Positions 42,226 to 51,724 are shown, counted from the first letter of the stretch. The stretch: DNA of 64,000 bases from an uncultured Ruminococcus sp. (GCA_947627275.1 CANQVK010000005.1:41168-105167), one strand, 5' to 3'. Notes: generated by a model not told the origin, from the sequence alone. Translations and numbers: made by a program.

Positions 42226-43432
42226 ATGCTTTACCTCCGAGCGTTGTGTAGTCCGCAAAAAAATGCGGATATGATTTTTCAGCCGCTTCTGCACCTTTTA
42301 TGATAACTTCTCCGTCGCACCGCAGAGCCGCTATGGCAGCCGCCATAACGATACGGTGGTCGCCGCAGCTATCTACAATGCCGCCGCGAAGTCCTCCTGT
42401 CGGCTGTATCTTCAGCCCGTCAGGGGTAACTGTGACATTTCCGCCGAGGTTGTTGAGCATGTCTGCACATGCGGCAAGGCGGTCGCTTTCCTTTATCCTC
42501 AGACGTTCCGCATTGAAGATCACGGACGGTTTATTTCCGTAAGCTCCGAGGACGGACAGTATCGGAACAAGGTCGGGAATATCGGAGCAGTCAACGCTGA
42601 ATCCCGATATAACGCCGTTTGACACCGAGCCTTTGATAATATCAACGATAGCCTTATCTCCCTGAACGCTGTCTTTTTTCAGATTTTGAATGTCAACCTT
42701 TGAGCCGAGCGCATTGGCGGTGTAAAAAAAAGCCGCCTGTGAATAGTCGCCCTCGACCTGTTCATCGTGCGGCTCGTAGCTTTGTCCGCCTTTGACTTTA
42801 AAGCCCTTTTCTGTTTCAAGAATTGAAATGCCGAAACGTTTCAGCGTATCAATTGTTATATCAACATATGGGCGTGATTCAAGATGAGATGTGAGGATAA
42901 TTTCAGAATCGCCGTCCAGCAAAGGCAGGGCAAAGAGAAGTCCCGTAATGAATTGCGACGATACATTGCCCTCGATCTCGTATGTGCCGCTTGTAAGTCT
43001 GCCCGAGATCGTGAACGGCATAGTGTTATTATAGTCAAAAGTTATTCTGTGCTTAGTCAATTCTCTTGTGTAAATATCAATTGGTCGCTGAGGAAGTCTG
43101 CCCCTGCCGTGAAATTCTGTTTCCACACCGAGAGCCGCCGCAATCGGAATAATGAACCTGAGAGTAGAACCGCTTTCGTTGCAGTCGATTACAGCTTTTT
43201 CGGGAGGAGCGATTTCGTTCGGAATATCCGCACTATTCTGATCAGTATAAATCACAGAACCCAAAGCGCTCATTGCCTGAATAGTAGCGTCAATATCCTT
43301 TGAAAAGTTTATACCGCTTATTTCAGAGTTTCCGGCAAGTGCCGCACAGATAAGCATACGGTGAGCAACGCTTTTCGAGGACGGTATATCGACTTTTCCG
43401 TGAAGTTCGGAGGGTTTTATCAGCATATCCAT
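42203..43432 (-). CDS. aroA: 3-phosphoshikimate 1-carboxyvinyltransferase (EPSP synthase)
   Basis: 409 residues from ATG 43432, eight bases after GGAGGG. Features: KVDIPSSKSVAHRMLICAAL, the DCNESGSTLRFIIPIAAALG loop, GRGRLPQRPIDIY, VSSQFITGLLFALPLL, and CGDHRIVMAAAIAAL. It joins shikimate-3-phosphate and phosphoenolpyruvate. The start overlaps the end of the aroB reading frame, so the two are translationally coupled. Full length for the family. Confidence 0.95.
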   Translation of the reverse strand: MDMLIKPSELHGKVDIPSSKSVAHRMLICAALAGNSEISGINFSKDIDATIQAMSALGSVIYTDQNSADIPNEIAPPEKAVIDCNESGSTLRFIIPIAAALGVETEFHGRGRLPQRPIDIYTRELTKHRITFDYNNTMPFTISGRLTSGTYEIEGNVSSQFITGLLFALPLLDGDSEIILTSHLESRPYVDITIDTLKRFGISILETEKGFKVKGGQSYEPHDEQVEGDYSQAAFFYTANALGSKVDIQNLKKDSVQGDKAIVDIIKGSVSNGVISGFSVDCSDIPDLVPILSVLGAYGNKPSVIFNAERLRIKESDRLAACADMLNNLGGNVTVTPDGLKIQPTGGLRGGIVDSCGDHRIVMAAAIAALRCDGEVIIKGAEAAEKSYPHFFADYTTLGGKAYVIDMEQ

Positions 43433-43436
43433 AAAT

Positions 43437-44480
43437 TTATCCCTCCATGAGTTTTTCAAATTCAGCAACAGTTACTTTTTTAATTTCTGCTCTGCCGATC
43501 TGATTGCATACAATATAGCTTATACTGTCGGATTCGCATTTTTTATCGGTTGAACAGTAGGGGAGAAGCTCAGCGAGCGGAGCTTCCGTTGATGTGGGAA
43601 GTCCATAAGAAACGACGCACTTTTTCAGCCTTTCGGCGAGTTCGGGACTGCACAGACGTTCTGTGATCATGCACATTCCGACAGCAACTCCCATTCCGTG
43701 TGTGTAATTAGTATAGTTATGCCAACCCTCTATGGCGTGACCGAGAGTATGTCCGAAATTGAGTATCATGCGTTCGCCCCTGTCAAATTCGTCGTTTTCA
43801 ACTACCTGCCGCTTGATGTCGATGCAGGTGTATACAATATCGTCCATTACTTCGTGAATATCGGCAATGCTGTGAGCTTCGCATATTTCAAAAAGCCTTT
43901 TGTCCCGTATCATGCCGTATTTTATGACCTCCGCCATACCGCAGGAAAGCTCCTCGTCCGGCAGAGTACGGAGCGTATCGCTGTCGCATATTACAAGTGA
44001 AGGCTGTTTGAAAGCTCCGACGAGATTTTTTCCGCCGGTTATGTCAATTGCAGTTTTTCCGCCGACAGAGGAATCCACCTGTGCAAGCAGTGTTGTTGGT
44101 ATCTGGACAAATTCAATTCCACGCAGGAACGATGCCGCTGCAAATCCCGTAATATCGCCGACAACACCTCCTCCGAGAGCTATAATAAAATCGCTTCTTG
44201 TAATTCTCTTTTTACAGAGAAAGTCATATATTTCACCGAGAACATTTAAATTTTTTGACTGTTCGCCGTGGGGAAATACAAATACGGACGGACTTATTCC
44301 GCTTTTTTCAAGCGACTTTACAAGAGTATCCGTATAAAGCGAATTTACGGTATCGTCGGTTATAATAACGGTTTTTTTTGAATTGATAACTTGTGATATG
44401 AGTTCGCCGCTTTTCACAAGCGAACCTCTTTCTATATATACATCGTAGGGACTGCTTGTCCCGATGTGAATCGTCTTCAA
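43437..44480 (-). CDS. aroB: 3-dehydroquinate synthase
   Basis: 347 residues with a TTG start at 44480 and GGAGTG about ten bases before it. Family features: FPHGEQSKNLNVLGEIYDFL, ALGGGVVGDITGFAAASFLR, PTTLLAQVDSSVGGKTAID, the zinc-binding NFGHTLGHAIEGW and later His. Catalyses the second step of the shikimate pathway. First gene of the aroB-aroA-aroC operon under the promoter at 44519-44547. Confidence 0.95.
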   Translation of the reverse strand: MKTIHIGTSSPYDVYIERGSLVKSGELISQVINSKKTVIITDDTVNSLYTDTLVKSLEKSGISPSVFVFPHGEQSKNLNVLGEIYDFLCKKRITRSDFIIALGGGVVGDITGFAAASFLRGIEFVQIPTTLLAQVDSSVGGKTAIDITGGKNLVGAFKQPSLVICDSDTLRTLPDEELSCGMAEVIKYGMIRDKRLFEICEAHSIADIHEVMDDIVYTCIDIKRQVVENDEFDRGERMILNFGHTLGHAIEGWHNYTNYTHGMGVAVGMCMITERLCSPELAERLKKCVVSYGLPTSTEAPLAELLPYCSTDKKCESDSISYIVCNQIGRAEIKKVTVAEFEKLMEG

Positions 44481-44518
44481 GGTAGATCACACTCCAAATT
44501 TTTCAAATATTCATATTA

Positions 44519-44547
44519 ATTATAACACAGCTCCGGCAGCTTGTCAA
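44519..44547 (-). promoter_or_regulatory. Promoter of the aroB operon
   Basis: On the minus strand TTGACA (44542-44547), 17 bases, TATAAT (44519-44524), a full consensus promoter. Confidence 0.85.
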
Positions 44548-44661
44548 GGCGTTTTTGTGCAAAAACACGAAAAATAACGTGTTGAAAAAAAGAAGAATCG
44601 CTGTAAACGTGCATGAATTTGCCGGAAATGTGAAAGAAAGAAAAAAATTTTCGTTTACCTA

Positions 44662-44690
44662 TGGACAAATCAAGAAAAATGATGTATAAT
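44662..44690 (+). promoter_or_regulatory. Promoter of the foldase-like lipoprotein gene
   Basis: TGGACA (44662-44667), 17 bases, TATAAT (44685-44690). Confidence 0.75.
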
Positions 44691-44744
44691 GAAAGGGCAT
44701 ATGAAATTAAATCTAAAATTTATTATATCGGAGGCAGAAGTTAA

Positions 44745-45989
44745 ATGAAAACCTTAAAAAAGATCACGGCTGCTGTAACGGCAGTATCTATCGCTTCGGC
44801 GCTTGCAGGCTGTACGCCGTCAATAGGCAGCGGAACTAAAAACGCTCTTACTGTAGGCAGCTATGATATACCGGCAGGATTGTTCATTTATTATACAATG
44901 CAGGGCTACAGCGAGGCGGCAAGCGTCCTCGAGACCAATAACGGAGCTGCTCCTGAACTCAAGGACGTCAGAAATGCCAAGATAGACGAGATAGATTCTA
45001 CCGACTGGATACAGAACAAGGCAACTGAATACTGCATTGATTATGCCGGAATACAGAATGAATTCGAGGCTATCGGCGGAGAGCTTTCTCAGGAGGACAA
45101 GGATTCTGCCGCGGAAATGGCTGATTATTATTTTAATCAGGACAGCAGGCTCGACAAAAACGGCGTGAGCCTTGAAACAATGCAGAAAATGGCTGAAAGC
45201 ACCTTTAAGGAGAAAGAGATATTCAAGTATTACTACGGCTTTGACGGAGATAAGGGCTGCTCTGAGGACGAGCTTAAGGATTATTTCGATGAGAATTTCG
45301 CAAGAGTAAAATATGTTTCTATCAGCCTTAAGGACGAGGCGGGAGAAAAGGTGTCTCCCGACAAGGAGAGAGAGCTTCGCAATATGGCTGAAAAGTTTGC
45401 TAAGCAGATAAACGAAAAATCGAGCGCTCTTGATAAAATGCACGAAATGGACGCCGTAAGCGAGGAGTATGACGAGTATGTCGCCGCCAATACAACGACC
45501 GCCGAGGGCGCGGAAGCCGTGACGACTACTACGACTACGGTCACTGCGGCTTCTGACGAAACTACAACAACGACTACGGCAGACCCGTATGCTAACGAAC
45601 GTCTTATCCAGAAGCAGACAACGACCTCCGCTGAGGAGGCGGCTGAGCCTGATTCCGAAACAGAGCCTGCCGAGGAAACGGACGACGCTAAGAATACCCG
45701 TCTTTTCAATGAGTTCCTGTTCAACGAACTGCCGCTTGGAGAAGCGCAGGTTTACGAGTACAGCGAGGATACTATCTATGTTGTGCTGAGAGCCGACCTT
45801 AGAGAGAGAATGACGGAGGACGACTACTGGAGCGAGGACTACATAGAAAGCCTTCAGTCAATGAAATATTATGATGAATTTACCGATTTCCTTGACGAAA
45901 AATCAAAGGCTCTTACGGTCGAAAAGAATAAATCCGCCTACAGACGATACTCTCCGTTCAAGCTTGAGCTTGAATCGCAGACGCAATAA
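44745..45989 (+). CDS. SurA/PrsA-like foldase lipoprotein lacking a PPIase domain
   Basis: 414 residues. The lipobox ALAGC puts the lipidated Cys at 23. Two helical SurA-N/trigger-factor-C-like regions (about 35-225 and 315-405) are separated by a low-complexity Thr-rich segment (about 250-310; TTTTTTVTAASDETTTTTT) at the position where PrsA proteins carry a parvulin domain. It probably chaperones exported proteins at the outer membrane face without isomerase activity. RBS CGGAGG. Terminator directly downstream. Confidence 0.7.
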   Translation: MKTLKKITAAVTAVSIASALAGCTPSIGSGTKNALTVGSYDIPAGLFIYYTMQGYSEAASVLETNNGAAPELKDVRNAKIDEIDSTDWIQNKATEYCIDYAGIQNEFEAIGGELSQEDKDSAAEMADYYFNQDSRLDKNGVSLETMQKMAESTFKEKEIFKYYYGFDGDKGCSEDELKDYFDENFARVKYVSISLKDEAGEKVSPDKERELRNMAEKFAKQINEKSSALDKMHEMDAVSEEYDEYVAANTTTAEGAEAVTTTTTTVTAASDETTTTTTADPYANERLIQKQTTTSAEEAAEPDSETEPAEETDDAKNTRLFNEFLFNELPLGEAQVYEYSEDTIYVVLRADLRERMTEDDYWSEDYIESLQSMKYYDEFTDFLDEKSKALTVEKNKSAYRRYSPFKLELESQTQ

Positions 45990-45990
45990 G

Positions 45991-46020
45991 AAAAAGCCGC
46001 TCTTTTACGGGCGGCTTTTT
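45991..46020 (+). terminator. Rho-independent terminator
   Basis: AAAAAGCCGC TCTTTTACGG GCGGCTTTTT, immediately after the lipoprotein stop; the A-run also allows use from the other strand. Confidence 0.85.
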
Positions 46021-46079
46021 GTATCATTTTTTGGGGACTGCAAAATTTGAAGGAAAATAAAATTTTTTTGGTTTTTCTA

Positions 46080-46108
46080 TAGACTTTTTTATGGAAAAGT
46101 GATATAAT
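46080..46108 (+). promoter_or_regulatory. Promoter of the first CBM-GGDEF gene
   Basis: TAGACT (46080-46085), 17 bases, TATAAT (46103-46108), giving a leader of about 100 bases. No c-di-GMP riboswitch consensus was recognised in the leader. Confidence 0.6.
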
Positions 46109-46217
46109 AAATTATATAAGCACTATTTGTAACTTTAAACGGGATAATGATAATTAAGTTTTTTGTTTGATCTATGACTTTTATTTTTAGACTATTATGT
46201 TTTTCAGGTGGATAAAT

Positions 46218-47867
46218 ATGAACTTTAAAGCTTTGTTTTTTTCATCAATTGCCGCAATAAGCATGACGGCGTTTTTTGTATCTCCGTGTACGTCTGCGCT
46301 TGCAGAGAGCAGCGTTATCGTCAACTGTGATTTTGACGATAAGGAGCTGGGAAAATGGGCGACGTTCGGAGGAGGAGGTATCGCCCTTGATACGAGTTCT
46401 GCCAATTCGGGGGACACCTCGCTTAAAGTCACCGGCAGGAAAGAAACCTATCAAGGACCGGCTCTGAACTGCGACGATCTGTTCAATCCCGGTGATACTT
46501 ATGATTTCAACGGTTGGGTGTATCATGAGGGCGATTCCGTAAAGACCGTTTCATGGACTGTCAAGTATGTGGATAATTTCGGTAATGAATCATTCGCACA
46601 AATAGCCAGCGGCGATGTTGAGCCGGGCGTCTGGACGGAGCTTTCAAGTTCCTTGGCGATCTCCGAGGACGCTGTTTCCTCGCTGATATATTTTGAATGC
46701 TCCGATGCCAACATTGATTTCTGCATTGACGATATTACAATTTCGGGCAACGCTGCCGTTCCGAAACAGGAAAAGACAGTAGAGTATCTTGACGAGTATA
46801 ACATGGACTTTGAAAACGACACTGAACAGTGGTCGTCAAGAGGTGAGATGAGGGTAGTACATACGGATGAGTACAGTCAGTCGGGTACGCATTCCATTTA
46901 TGCTACAAACCGCACAAACACATGGAACGGCCCTACAACTATGATCTCGGATAAGATCATAAGAAACGAGAGCTACTATTATTCGGCTTATGTTATGTAT
47001 AACGGTTCGGAATATGGCGATTCACATGTTTTCAGAATGGAACTTCAGTATTCGGTCGACGGCGCAGTCACTTATAATCTTATTGCGGATAAGAACGTAA
47101 AAAAGGGCAAGTGGACTGAGATCGACGGTTATTACACAGTTCCCGAAGGAGCTGAAAATATCTCACTATACATACAGACCGACAATATCGAGGAGGACGC
47201 AGAACTGACGGCGGACGATCTGATGTCCTACTATGTTGACAACGTTACTATCGCTAAGGCAGGTTTGGTGAAAAAGAATAATAATATCAGACTTGCCGTT
47301 ATTATCGGCTGCACGGCTGCTGCGCTTGCGGTTCTGACCGTTGTCGGAATGCTTGTTTTTAAACGCTGCAAAAAGAACAGCGAAGCTCTGGAGCTTGTTT
47401 CCATTGACGCTATGACGAGAGCTTTCAACAGAAACGCCTACGAAAAAAAGGCGGCTGAGCTGGAATCCGATACGGAAAAGCTAAAGACGATGTATTTCGC
47501 TCTCTGCGATGTGAATTTCCTTAAATACATCAATGATAATTACGGTCACGATAAGGGCGATGCGGCTATTATCCGCTGTGCGGAAATGCTCACAAAGATC
47601 ATCGGAAAATCGGGAAGCATTTACAGAACCGGCGGCGATGAGTTTGTCTGCATGTCCCGTAAACCGATAAAGGACGAAATACTGCGCAATGCCGAAGCCG
47701 AGAAAAAAATTGACAAGGGCTATCCTTTTGCGGTCGCGTGCGGCTTTGCCGTGTATGACAGCGAACTTTATCCGACCTTCAGCAAGATCGTTTCCGAGTG
47801 CGATAAGGAAATGTACGCTCATAAGCAAAAGATAAAATCCGAAAATAAGGAATTTTCGAGACAATAA
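46218..47867 (+). CDS. Transmembrane diguanylate cyclase with two extracellular carbohydrate-binding modules
   Basis: 549 residues from ATG 46218 (RBS AGGTGG). The signal peptide is about 1-30. Two CBM4/9/22-like jelly rolls occupy about 32-177 and 188-346; each has the SLKVTGRKETYQGP-type strand, a WTVKYVDN-like strand and a closing FCIDDITI. A membrane helix follows at 358-381, then a complete GGDEF domain with DVNFLKYINDNYGHDKGD and GGDEF at 472-476. The RxxD inhibitory site slot before GGDEF is empty. It probably makes c-di-GMP in response to polysaccharide. It is paired with a paralogue of identical layout immediately downstream. Confidence 0.85.
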   Translation: MNFKALFFSSIAAISMTAFFVSPCTSALAESSVIVNCDFDDKELGKWATFGGGGIALDTSSANSGDTSLKVTGRKETYQGPALNCDDLFNPGDTYDFNGWVYHEGDSVKTVSWTVKYVDNFGNESFAQIASGDVEPGVWTELSSSLAISEDAVSSLIYFECSDANIDFCIDDITISGNAAVPKQEKTVEYLDEYNMDFENDTEQWSSRGEMRVVHTDEYSQSGTHSIYATNRTNTWNGPTTMISDKIIRNESYYYSAYVMYNGSEYGDSHVFRMELQYSVDGAVTYNLIADKNVKKGKWTEIDGYYTVPEGAENISLYIQTDNIEEDAELTADDLMSYYVDNVTIAKAGLVKKNNNIRLAVIIGCTAAALAVLTVVGMLVFKRCKKNSEALELVSIDAMTRAFNRNAYEKKAAELESDTEKLKTMYFALCDVNFLKYINDNYGHDKGDAAIIRCAEMLTKIIGKSGSIYRTGGDEFVCMSRKPIKDEILRNAEAEKKIDKGYPFAVACGFAVYDSELYPTFSKIVSECDKEMYAHKQKIKSENKEFSRQ

Positions 47868-47871
47868 ATTT

Positions 47872-47903
47872 ATTCCCTCCCGTTTGGGGAGGGAATATCT
47901 TTT
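47872..47903 (+). terminator. Terminator between the two CBM-GGDEF genes
   Basis: ATTCCCTCCC / GGGAGGGAAT stem followed by ATCTTTT. Confidence 0.7.
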
Positions 47904-48004
47904 AACACATTCACAGTAATATCATAAACAAATCCTTTTAATATATTGTTAATATTTGTTAATAATGCACAAAAATGCAATTTATAATTTAAGCAAATTG
48001 TAGA

Positions 48005-48033
48005 TAGAATTTTTTTAAATAACATGATATAAT
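48005..48033 (+). promoter_or_regulatory. Promoter of the second CBM-GGDEF gene
   Basis: TAGAAT (48005-48010), 17 bases, TATAAT (48028-48033). The -35 resembles the TAGACT of the paralogue's promoter, so the two may be co-regulated but separately transcribed. Confidence 0.5.
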
Positions 48034-48100
48034 ATTTATATAGAGATAAGCTGATAAACAGCTTTAGTGTGTGTTTCGGAGTGTTTTGAGGGGTGAATTT

Positions 48101-49756
48101 ATGGTAAAAATAAGAAAGTATTCAGCAGCGCTCCTGTCATTATTTTTACTGTTGATTTTTTTTGCAGAACCTGTGAGGGTGTATGCCGATAATGAAAAAG
48201 TGGGCGGCGGAGAGTACAGCACTTTGGTATCTGCCGATTTTGAATCCAACAGCTTTGACGGCTGGACAGCTTTCGGCAACAGGTCTAAAATCTCCATAAC
48301 GACTGAGAAAAGTCACGGCGGCAATGCTGCGATAATAACAAGCGGTCGTGAAGAAGCGTGGAGCGGCCCTTCGCTCAATATTACCGAGCTTGCTGTACCG
48401 GGGTCCGAATTGCTTTTCAGAGCCTATGTGATAAGCGAAGCTCCCGAGGGCGCAAATATAATGATGTCAATTAAATATGTTGACAGTTCGGGCGCGGAGT
48501 CCTATGAGACAGTTGTCAAACAGCCCATAGGAAACGAAAAATGGGAGCTTATTGAAAGCGTCGCTGTCATTCCGTCTGATGCGGAAAATGTCTGTGTGTA
48601 TTTTGAGACGGAAAGCGGTCTTACGGATTTCTGCGTGGACGATATAGAGATACTCGGTTATCAGCAGACGACAAAGCCGCAGGATGAATACAGCGATTCA
48701 AGCGTCGGCTATGACTTTGAGACCGGCTTGAACGGCTGGATACCGAGGGGAGATATGGAATTGAAGCTCTCCAAGGATTTTAGTTATTCCGGCGAAAGAT
48801 CGCTTTACGTTACAAACAAGACTGAATTCTGGAACGCTCCGATGGTAAGGGTCAGCATGATAAAGCCACGGGTAAATTATACATATTCAGCCTGTGTGAT
48901 GTATATTGACGATGAATGCGAAGATAATCAGACGTTTTTTATAAAGCTTCAGTACAATCTGGACGGCGAGGAGGTTTATTCCACTATCGCAAGCAAGGTT
49001 CTCCAAAAGGGTACATGGTCAAAAATATCGGGAGATTTTATTCTTCCCGAAAACGCTACGGACATGTATTTTTACGTTCAGACCGATAATGAAGATTCTC
49101 AACAGTTTATACCGTATTACGTTGACAACGTTTCTATCGTTGACAGCTCGGCGGAGGTCAAGAGCCGGAGGGTCAATACCGTTATAAACTTGGCGGTTTC
49201 GGCAGCTGCTCTTGCGGGACTTTTCTTTCTTGTGAGGATGATCGTAAGGAGAACGAGAGAAACTAAGGCGGCTATCCGCGCTTCGTGCATTGATGTAATG
49301 ACGAACGCTTTCAATCGGAATACCTATGAGGAACGCATCGACGAACTGGAAAAATCGCCCGAAAAGTGCAGAGATATTTATGTGACTGCCTGCGACGTTA
49401 ATTTCCTGAAATACATAAACGACAATTACGGCCACGAAAGCGGCGATAAGGCGATAATCCGCTGTGCTTCGGTACTTCTGAGAGCCATTGGAAAGAGGGG
49501 AAAGGTGTATAGGATAGGCGGCGATGAGTTTATGTGCATTTCCGATTCCGATTTCACCGATGCGATAAATGTTGAGTTTGCAAGGGAAAATATTGATTAC
49601 AAGGGCTATCCTTTTTCCGTTGCGGTGGGAACTTCCCACTACGATCCGCGTATTGACCCCGATGAGCCTGATATTAAGGCGCTCATTGCCCGAAGCGATA
49701 AGGCTATGTATAAGCATAAAACTGAAATAAAGAAAAGCGTTGATTTTATTGATTAA
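48101..49756 (+). CDS. Second transmembrane diguanylate cyclase with paired carbohydrate-binding modules
   Basis: 551 residues from ATG 48101 (RBS GAGGGGTG). Signal peptide about 1-29, CBM4/9/22-like modules at about 40-186 and 200-347 (AAIITSGREEAWSGP; SLYVTNKTEFWNAP; closing FCVDDIEI and YYVDNVSI), membrane helix 361-382, and a GGDEF domain with VNFLKYINDNYGHESGD and GGDEF at 473-477. No RxxD I-site. Clearly a paralogue of the upstream protein throughout, with more divergence in the binding modules than in the cyclase, as expected if the two sense different glycans. Confidence 0.85.
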   Translation: MVKIRKYSAALLSLFLLLIFFAEPVRVYADNEKVGGGEYSTLVSADFESNSFDGWTAFGNRSKISITTEKSHGGNAAIITSGREEAWSGPSLNITELAVPGSELLFRAYVISEAPEGANIMMSIKYVDSSGAESYETVVKQPIGNEKWELIESVAVIPSDAENVCVYFETESGLTDFCVDDIEILGYQQTTKPQDEYSDSSVGYDFETGLNGWIPRGDMELKLSKDFSYSGERSLYVTNKTEFWNAPMVRVSMIKPRVNYTYSACVMYIDDECEDNQTFFIKLQYNLDGEEVYSTIASKVLQKGTWSKISGDFILPENATDMYFYVQTDNEDSQQFIPYYVDNVSIVDSSAEVKSRRVNTVINLAVSAAALAGLFFLVRMIVRRTRETKAAIRASCIDVMTNAFNRNTYEERIDELEKSPEKCRDIYVTACDVNFLKYINDNYGHESGDKAIIRCASVLLRAIGKRGKVYRIGGDEFMCISDSDFTDAINVEFARENIDYKGYPFSVAVGTSHYDPRIDPDEPDIKALIARSDKAMYKHKTEIKKSVDFID

Positions 49757-49765
49757 TACTATAGT

Positions 49766-49805
49766 AATCCCCAAAAAAACGATAGACATCGGATTTTTGG
49801 GGATT
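49766..49805. terminator. Bidirectional terminator between convergent GGDEF genes
   Basis: AATCCCCAAAAA and TTTTTGGGGATT arms with internal CGAT/ATCG pairing, giving T-runs on both strands. Confidence 0.75.
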
Positions 49806-49819
49806 ATGATTCCTTAGTA

Positions 49820-51724
49820 TTATTTTGAATTTAAATGTTTATGTTCAAGCTTGCAGGCGTACATTTTTTCATCTGCGGCTTTTATAATTTCGTCCGTATT
49901 CAACTCGCCGTCTATTGCAGCGTATGAATAACCTATGCTTGCATTGACGATATACGGTTTATTTGCAGTTGCATTATATTTGCGAAGCAAATTAAGGAAA
50001 CGCTTCTTGAAATCCTCGAAAAACAGCCGCGGATCGTCTCTGCGGATAATTATTGCCGCACAAAATTCGTCGCCGCCGAAGCGTGCGCAAAGTCCGCTGC
50101 GGGGAGAACTGTTCAGCAAGGCTCTGCTTACGGTAGTTATTGCGTTATCGCCCTCGGCATGACCGAAAGTATCGTTGATATATTTGAGTTCGTCCAGATC
50201 GGCGGAGACAAGCACGAGCGTTGAGCCTGTATTGCCGACGTCTGATATGATCTCGTCAAGCTGTTCAAAAAATCCACGGCGATTGAAAAGCCCTGTCATA
50301 AAATCACGCTGTGAGAGCCGCTGAAGCTTTTCGTTAATGCTTCTTATCTGAATTTTGCTGTGGAACGTACCTAAAGCGGCGGCTACGGTATTCATCATAC
50401 TGTGTATTTTTTCGTACTCGTCAATGTCGATTTCGGTTTGGAATGCGCAGTACCCCATGACCATATCGCTGAAATGGGAGCAGCAGACTATGACCGGTAG
50501 CTCACGGTTGAAAAGCAGATCGTAACGGGGGAGAAGCATTTCTTTGGGAATGCTGCAACGTTCATACTCTACCTTATCATAGCGGTGATACAGAATTTCA
50601 ATATTTTTATCGAAGCATTCACGGTCTTTGTATTGGCTGCCGAAATCGGGCGGCTCGAAAATTCCGTTATTAAGCGCAAAGATACATGTATTGAATTTAA
50701 AATTGTTGACAAGTATCCGTGAAAGATAGTTTACGTCCGATATTTGTGGGATACAGTTCTGCGCGTTGCAGATCATCCTATGACGCTCGTCCGCATATCT
50801 CAGGCTGCCGAGGAGCGTGCGAATGGAATTTGAGGTATTTTCATAGCTTACAGGCTTACAGCCGCAGGATTGAGAATAGATTATATTAAAGTCAACGTAA
50901 AACGAACCTTTGACAGCTTCTCCTCTCCACAGCTTAAGTAACGTTTCGATTATAAGTCTGCCCATTTTGTCAAAATCCTGTTTGCAGGTAGTTATCTGCG
51001 GCGGAAGATACTCGGTCTGTTTTATGCCGTCAAAACCCGTAACTATGCAGTCCTCGGGAATCCTTATGCCCATTGATTGCAGGTATGAGCTGGCGGCTAT
51101 AGCCATAAAATCGTTTGCGCATATAATAGCGTCGGGTATTTCTCTTTTTTCGGTTACGAACCATTGGGTCAGAAGCTCAATGGTAGGCTGCTCCCAAAAA
51201 CATCCGTAGCCTATATTTTTTTCGTCAAAGGGTATGTTGTTTCCGGCAAGCGCACGTTTGAACGCTTCTATACGTTCATTTGAGTACACGTTGCCTTCAA
51301 ATCCTGCGATCATATATAATTTTCTTGCGCCATGATCTTCAATAACATGGCGGCAGAGCTTTTCAAATATATCGGCGTTTTTAAATGAGAAAGCAATACA
51401 TCCGTCTACTTCCTTATCCATCGAGATCACGGGAAGATCATGAAGTCTGCATTTTTCCGTTATTTCTTCAATTATGCAGGGATCGTACATAATGTTGGGG
51501 AAAATGATAAGTGCGGAAAGCTTTTCATATGGTATCAGTCTGAAAACGGCAGACGAGCCTTTATTGCTTTCGGGACTTTGCTCATACATATCTGCGCAGG
51601 AATTGAAAACGAGCAGACGGCAGCCGTTTTTTACAGCGTGTTTGTTAAGCTCGCTTACAAAGCTGAAACGATCTTCTTCATGCAGGGTTGAGAGACACAC
51701 TCCTATAAGCTTTATCTGCTCCAT
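49820..51724 (-). CDS. Cytoplasmic diguanylate cyclase with LacI-type sugar-binding sensor domain
   Basis: 634 residues from ATG 51724, with AAGGAAG upstream. Residues 1-290 are a periplasmic-binding-protein/LacI-type ligand domain without the DNA-binding HTH (IKLIGVCLSTLHEEDRFSFV; DAIICANDFMAIAASSYLQS; IVTGFDGIKQTEYLPP). A cysteine-containing GAF-like middle region follows, then a helical linker and a GGDEF domain near the C-terminus (RDFMTGLFNRRGFF; ARFGGDEFCAAI). No signal peptide or membrane helix. It presumably couples a cytoplasmic sugar to c-di-GMP synthesis. The I-site is absent (PRSG in the slot). Convergent with the CBM-GGDEF pair. Confidence 0.85.
   Translation of the reverse strand: MEQIKLIGVCLSTLHEEDRFSFVSELNKHAVKNGCRLLVFNSCADMYEQSPESNKGSSAVFRLIPYEKLSALIIFPNIMYDPCIIEEITEKCRLHDLPVISMDKEVDGCIAFSFKNADIFEKLCRHVIEDHGARKLYMIAGFEGNVYSNERIEAFKRALAGNNIPFDEKNIGYGCFWEQPTIELLTQWFVTEKREIPDAIICANDFMAIAASSYLQSMGIRIPEDCIVTGFDGIKQTEYLPPQITTCKQDFDKMGRLIIETLLKLWRGEAVKGSFYVDFNIIYSQSCGCKPVSYENTSNSIRTLLGSLRYADERHRMICNAQNCIPQISDVNYLSRILVNNFKFNTCIFALNNGIFEPPDFGSQYKDRECFDKNIEILYHRYDKVEYERCSIPKEMLLPRYDLLFNRELPVIVCCSHFSDMVMGYCAFQTEIDIDEYEKIHSMMNTVAAALGTFHSKIQIRSINEKLQRLSQRDFMTGLFNRRGFFEQLDEIISDVGNTGSTLVLVSADLDELKYINDTFGHAEGDNAITTVSRALLNSSPRSGLCARFGGDEFCAAIIIRRDDPRLFFEDFKKRFLNLLRKYNATANKPYIVNASIGYSYAAIDGELNTDEIIKAADEKMYACKLEHKHLNSK

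Noticed and set aside
46109..46217. c-di-GMP riboswitch in the leader of the first cyclase gene
   Set aside because: The leader is AT-rich and lacks the conserved GEMM-type stems and loops.
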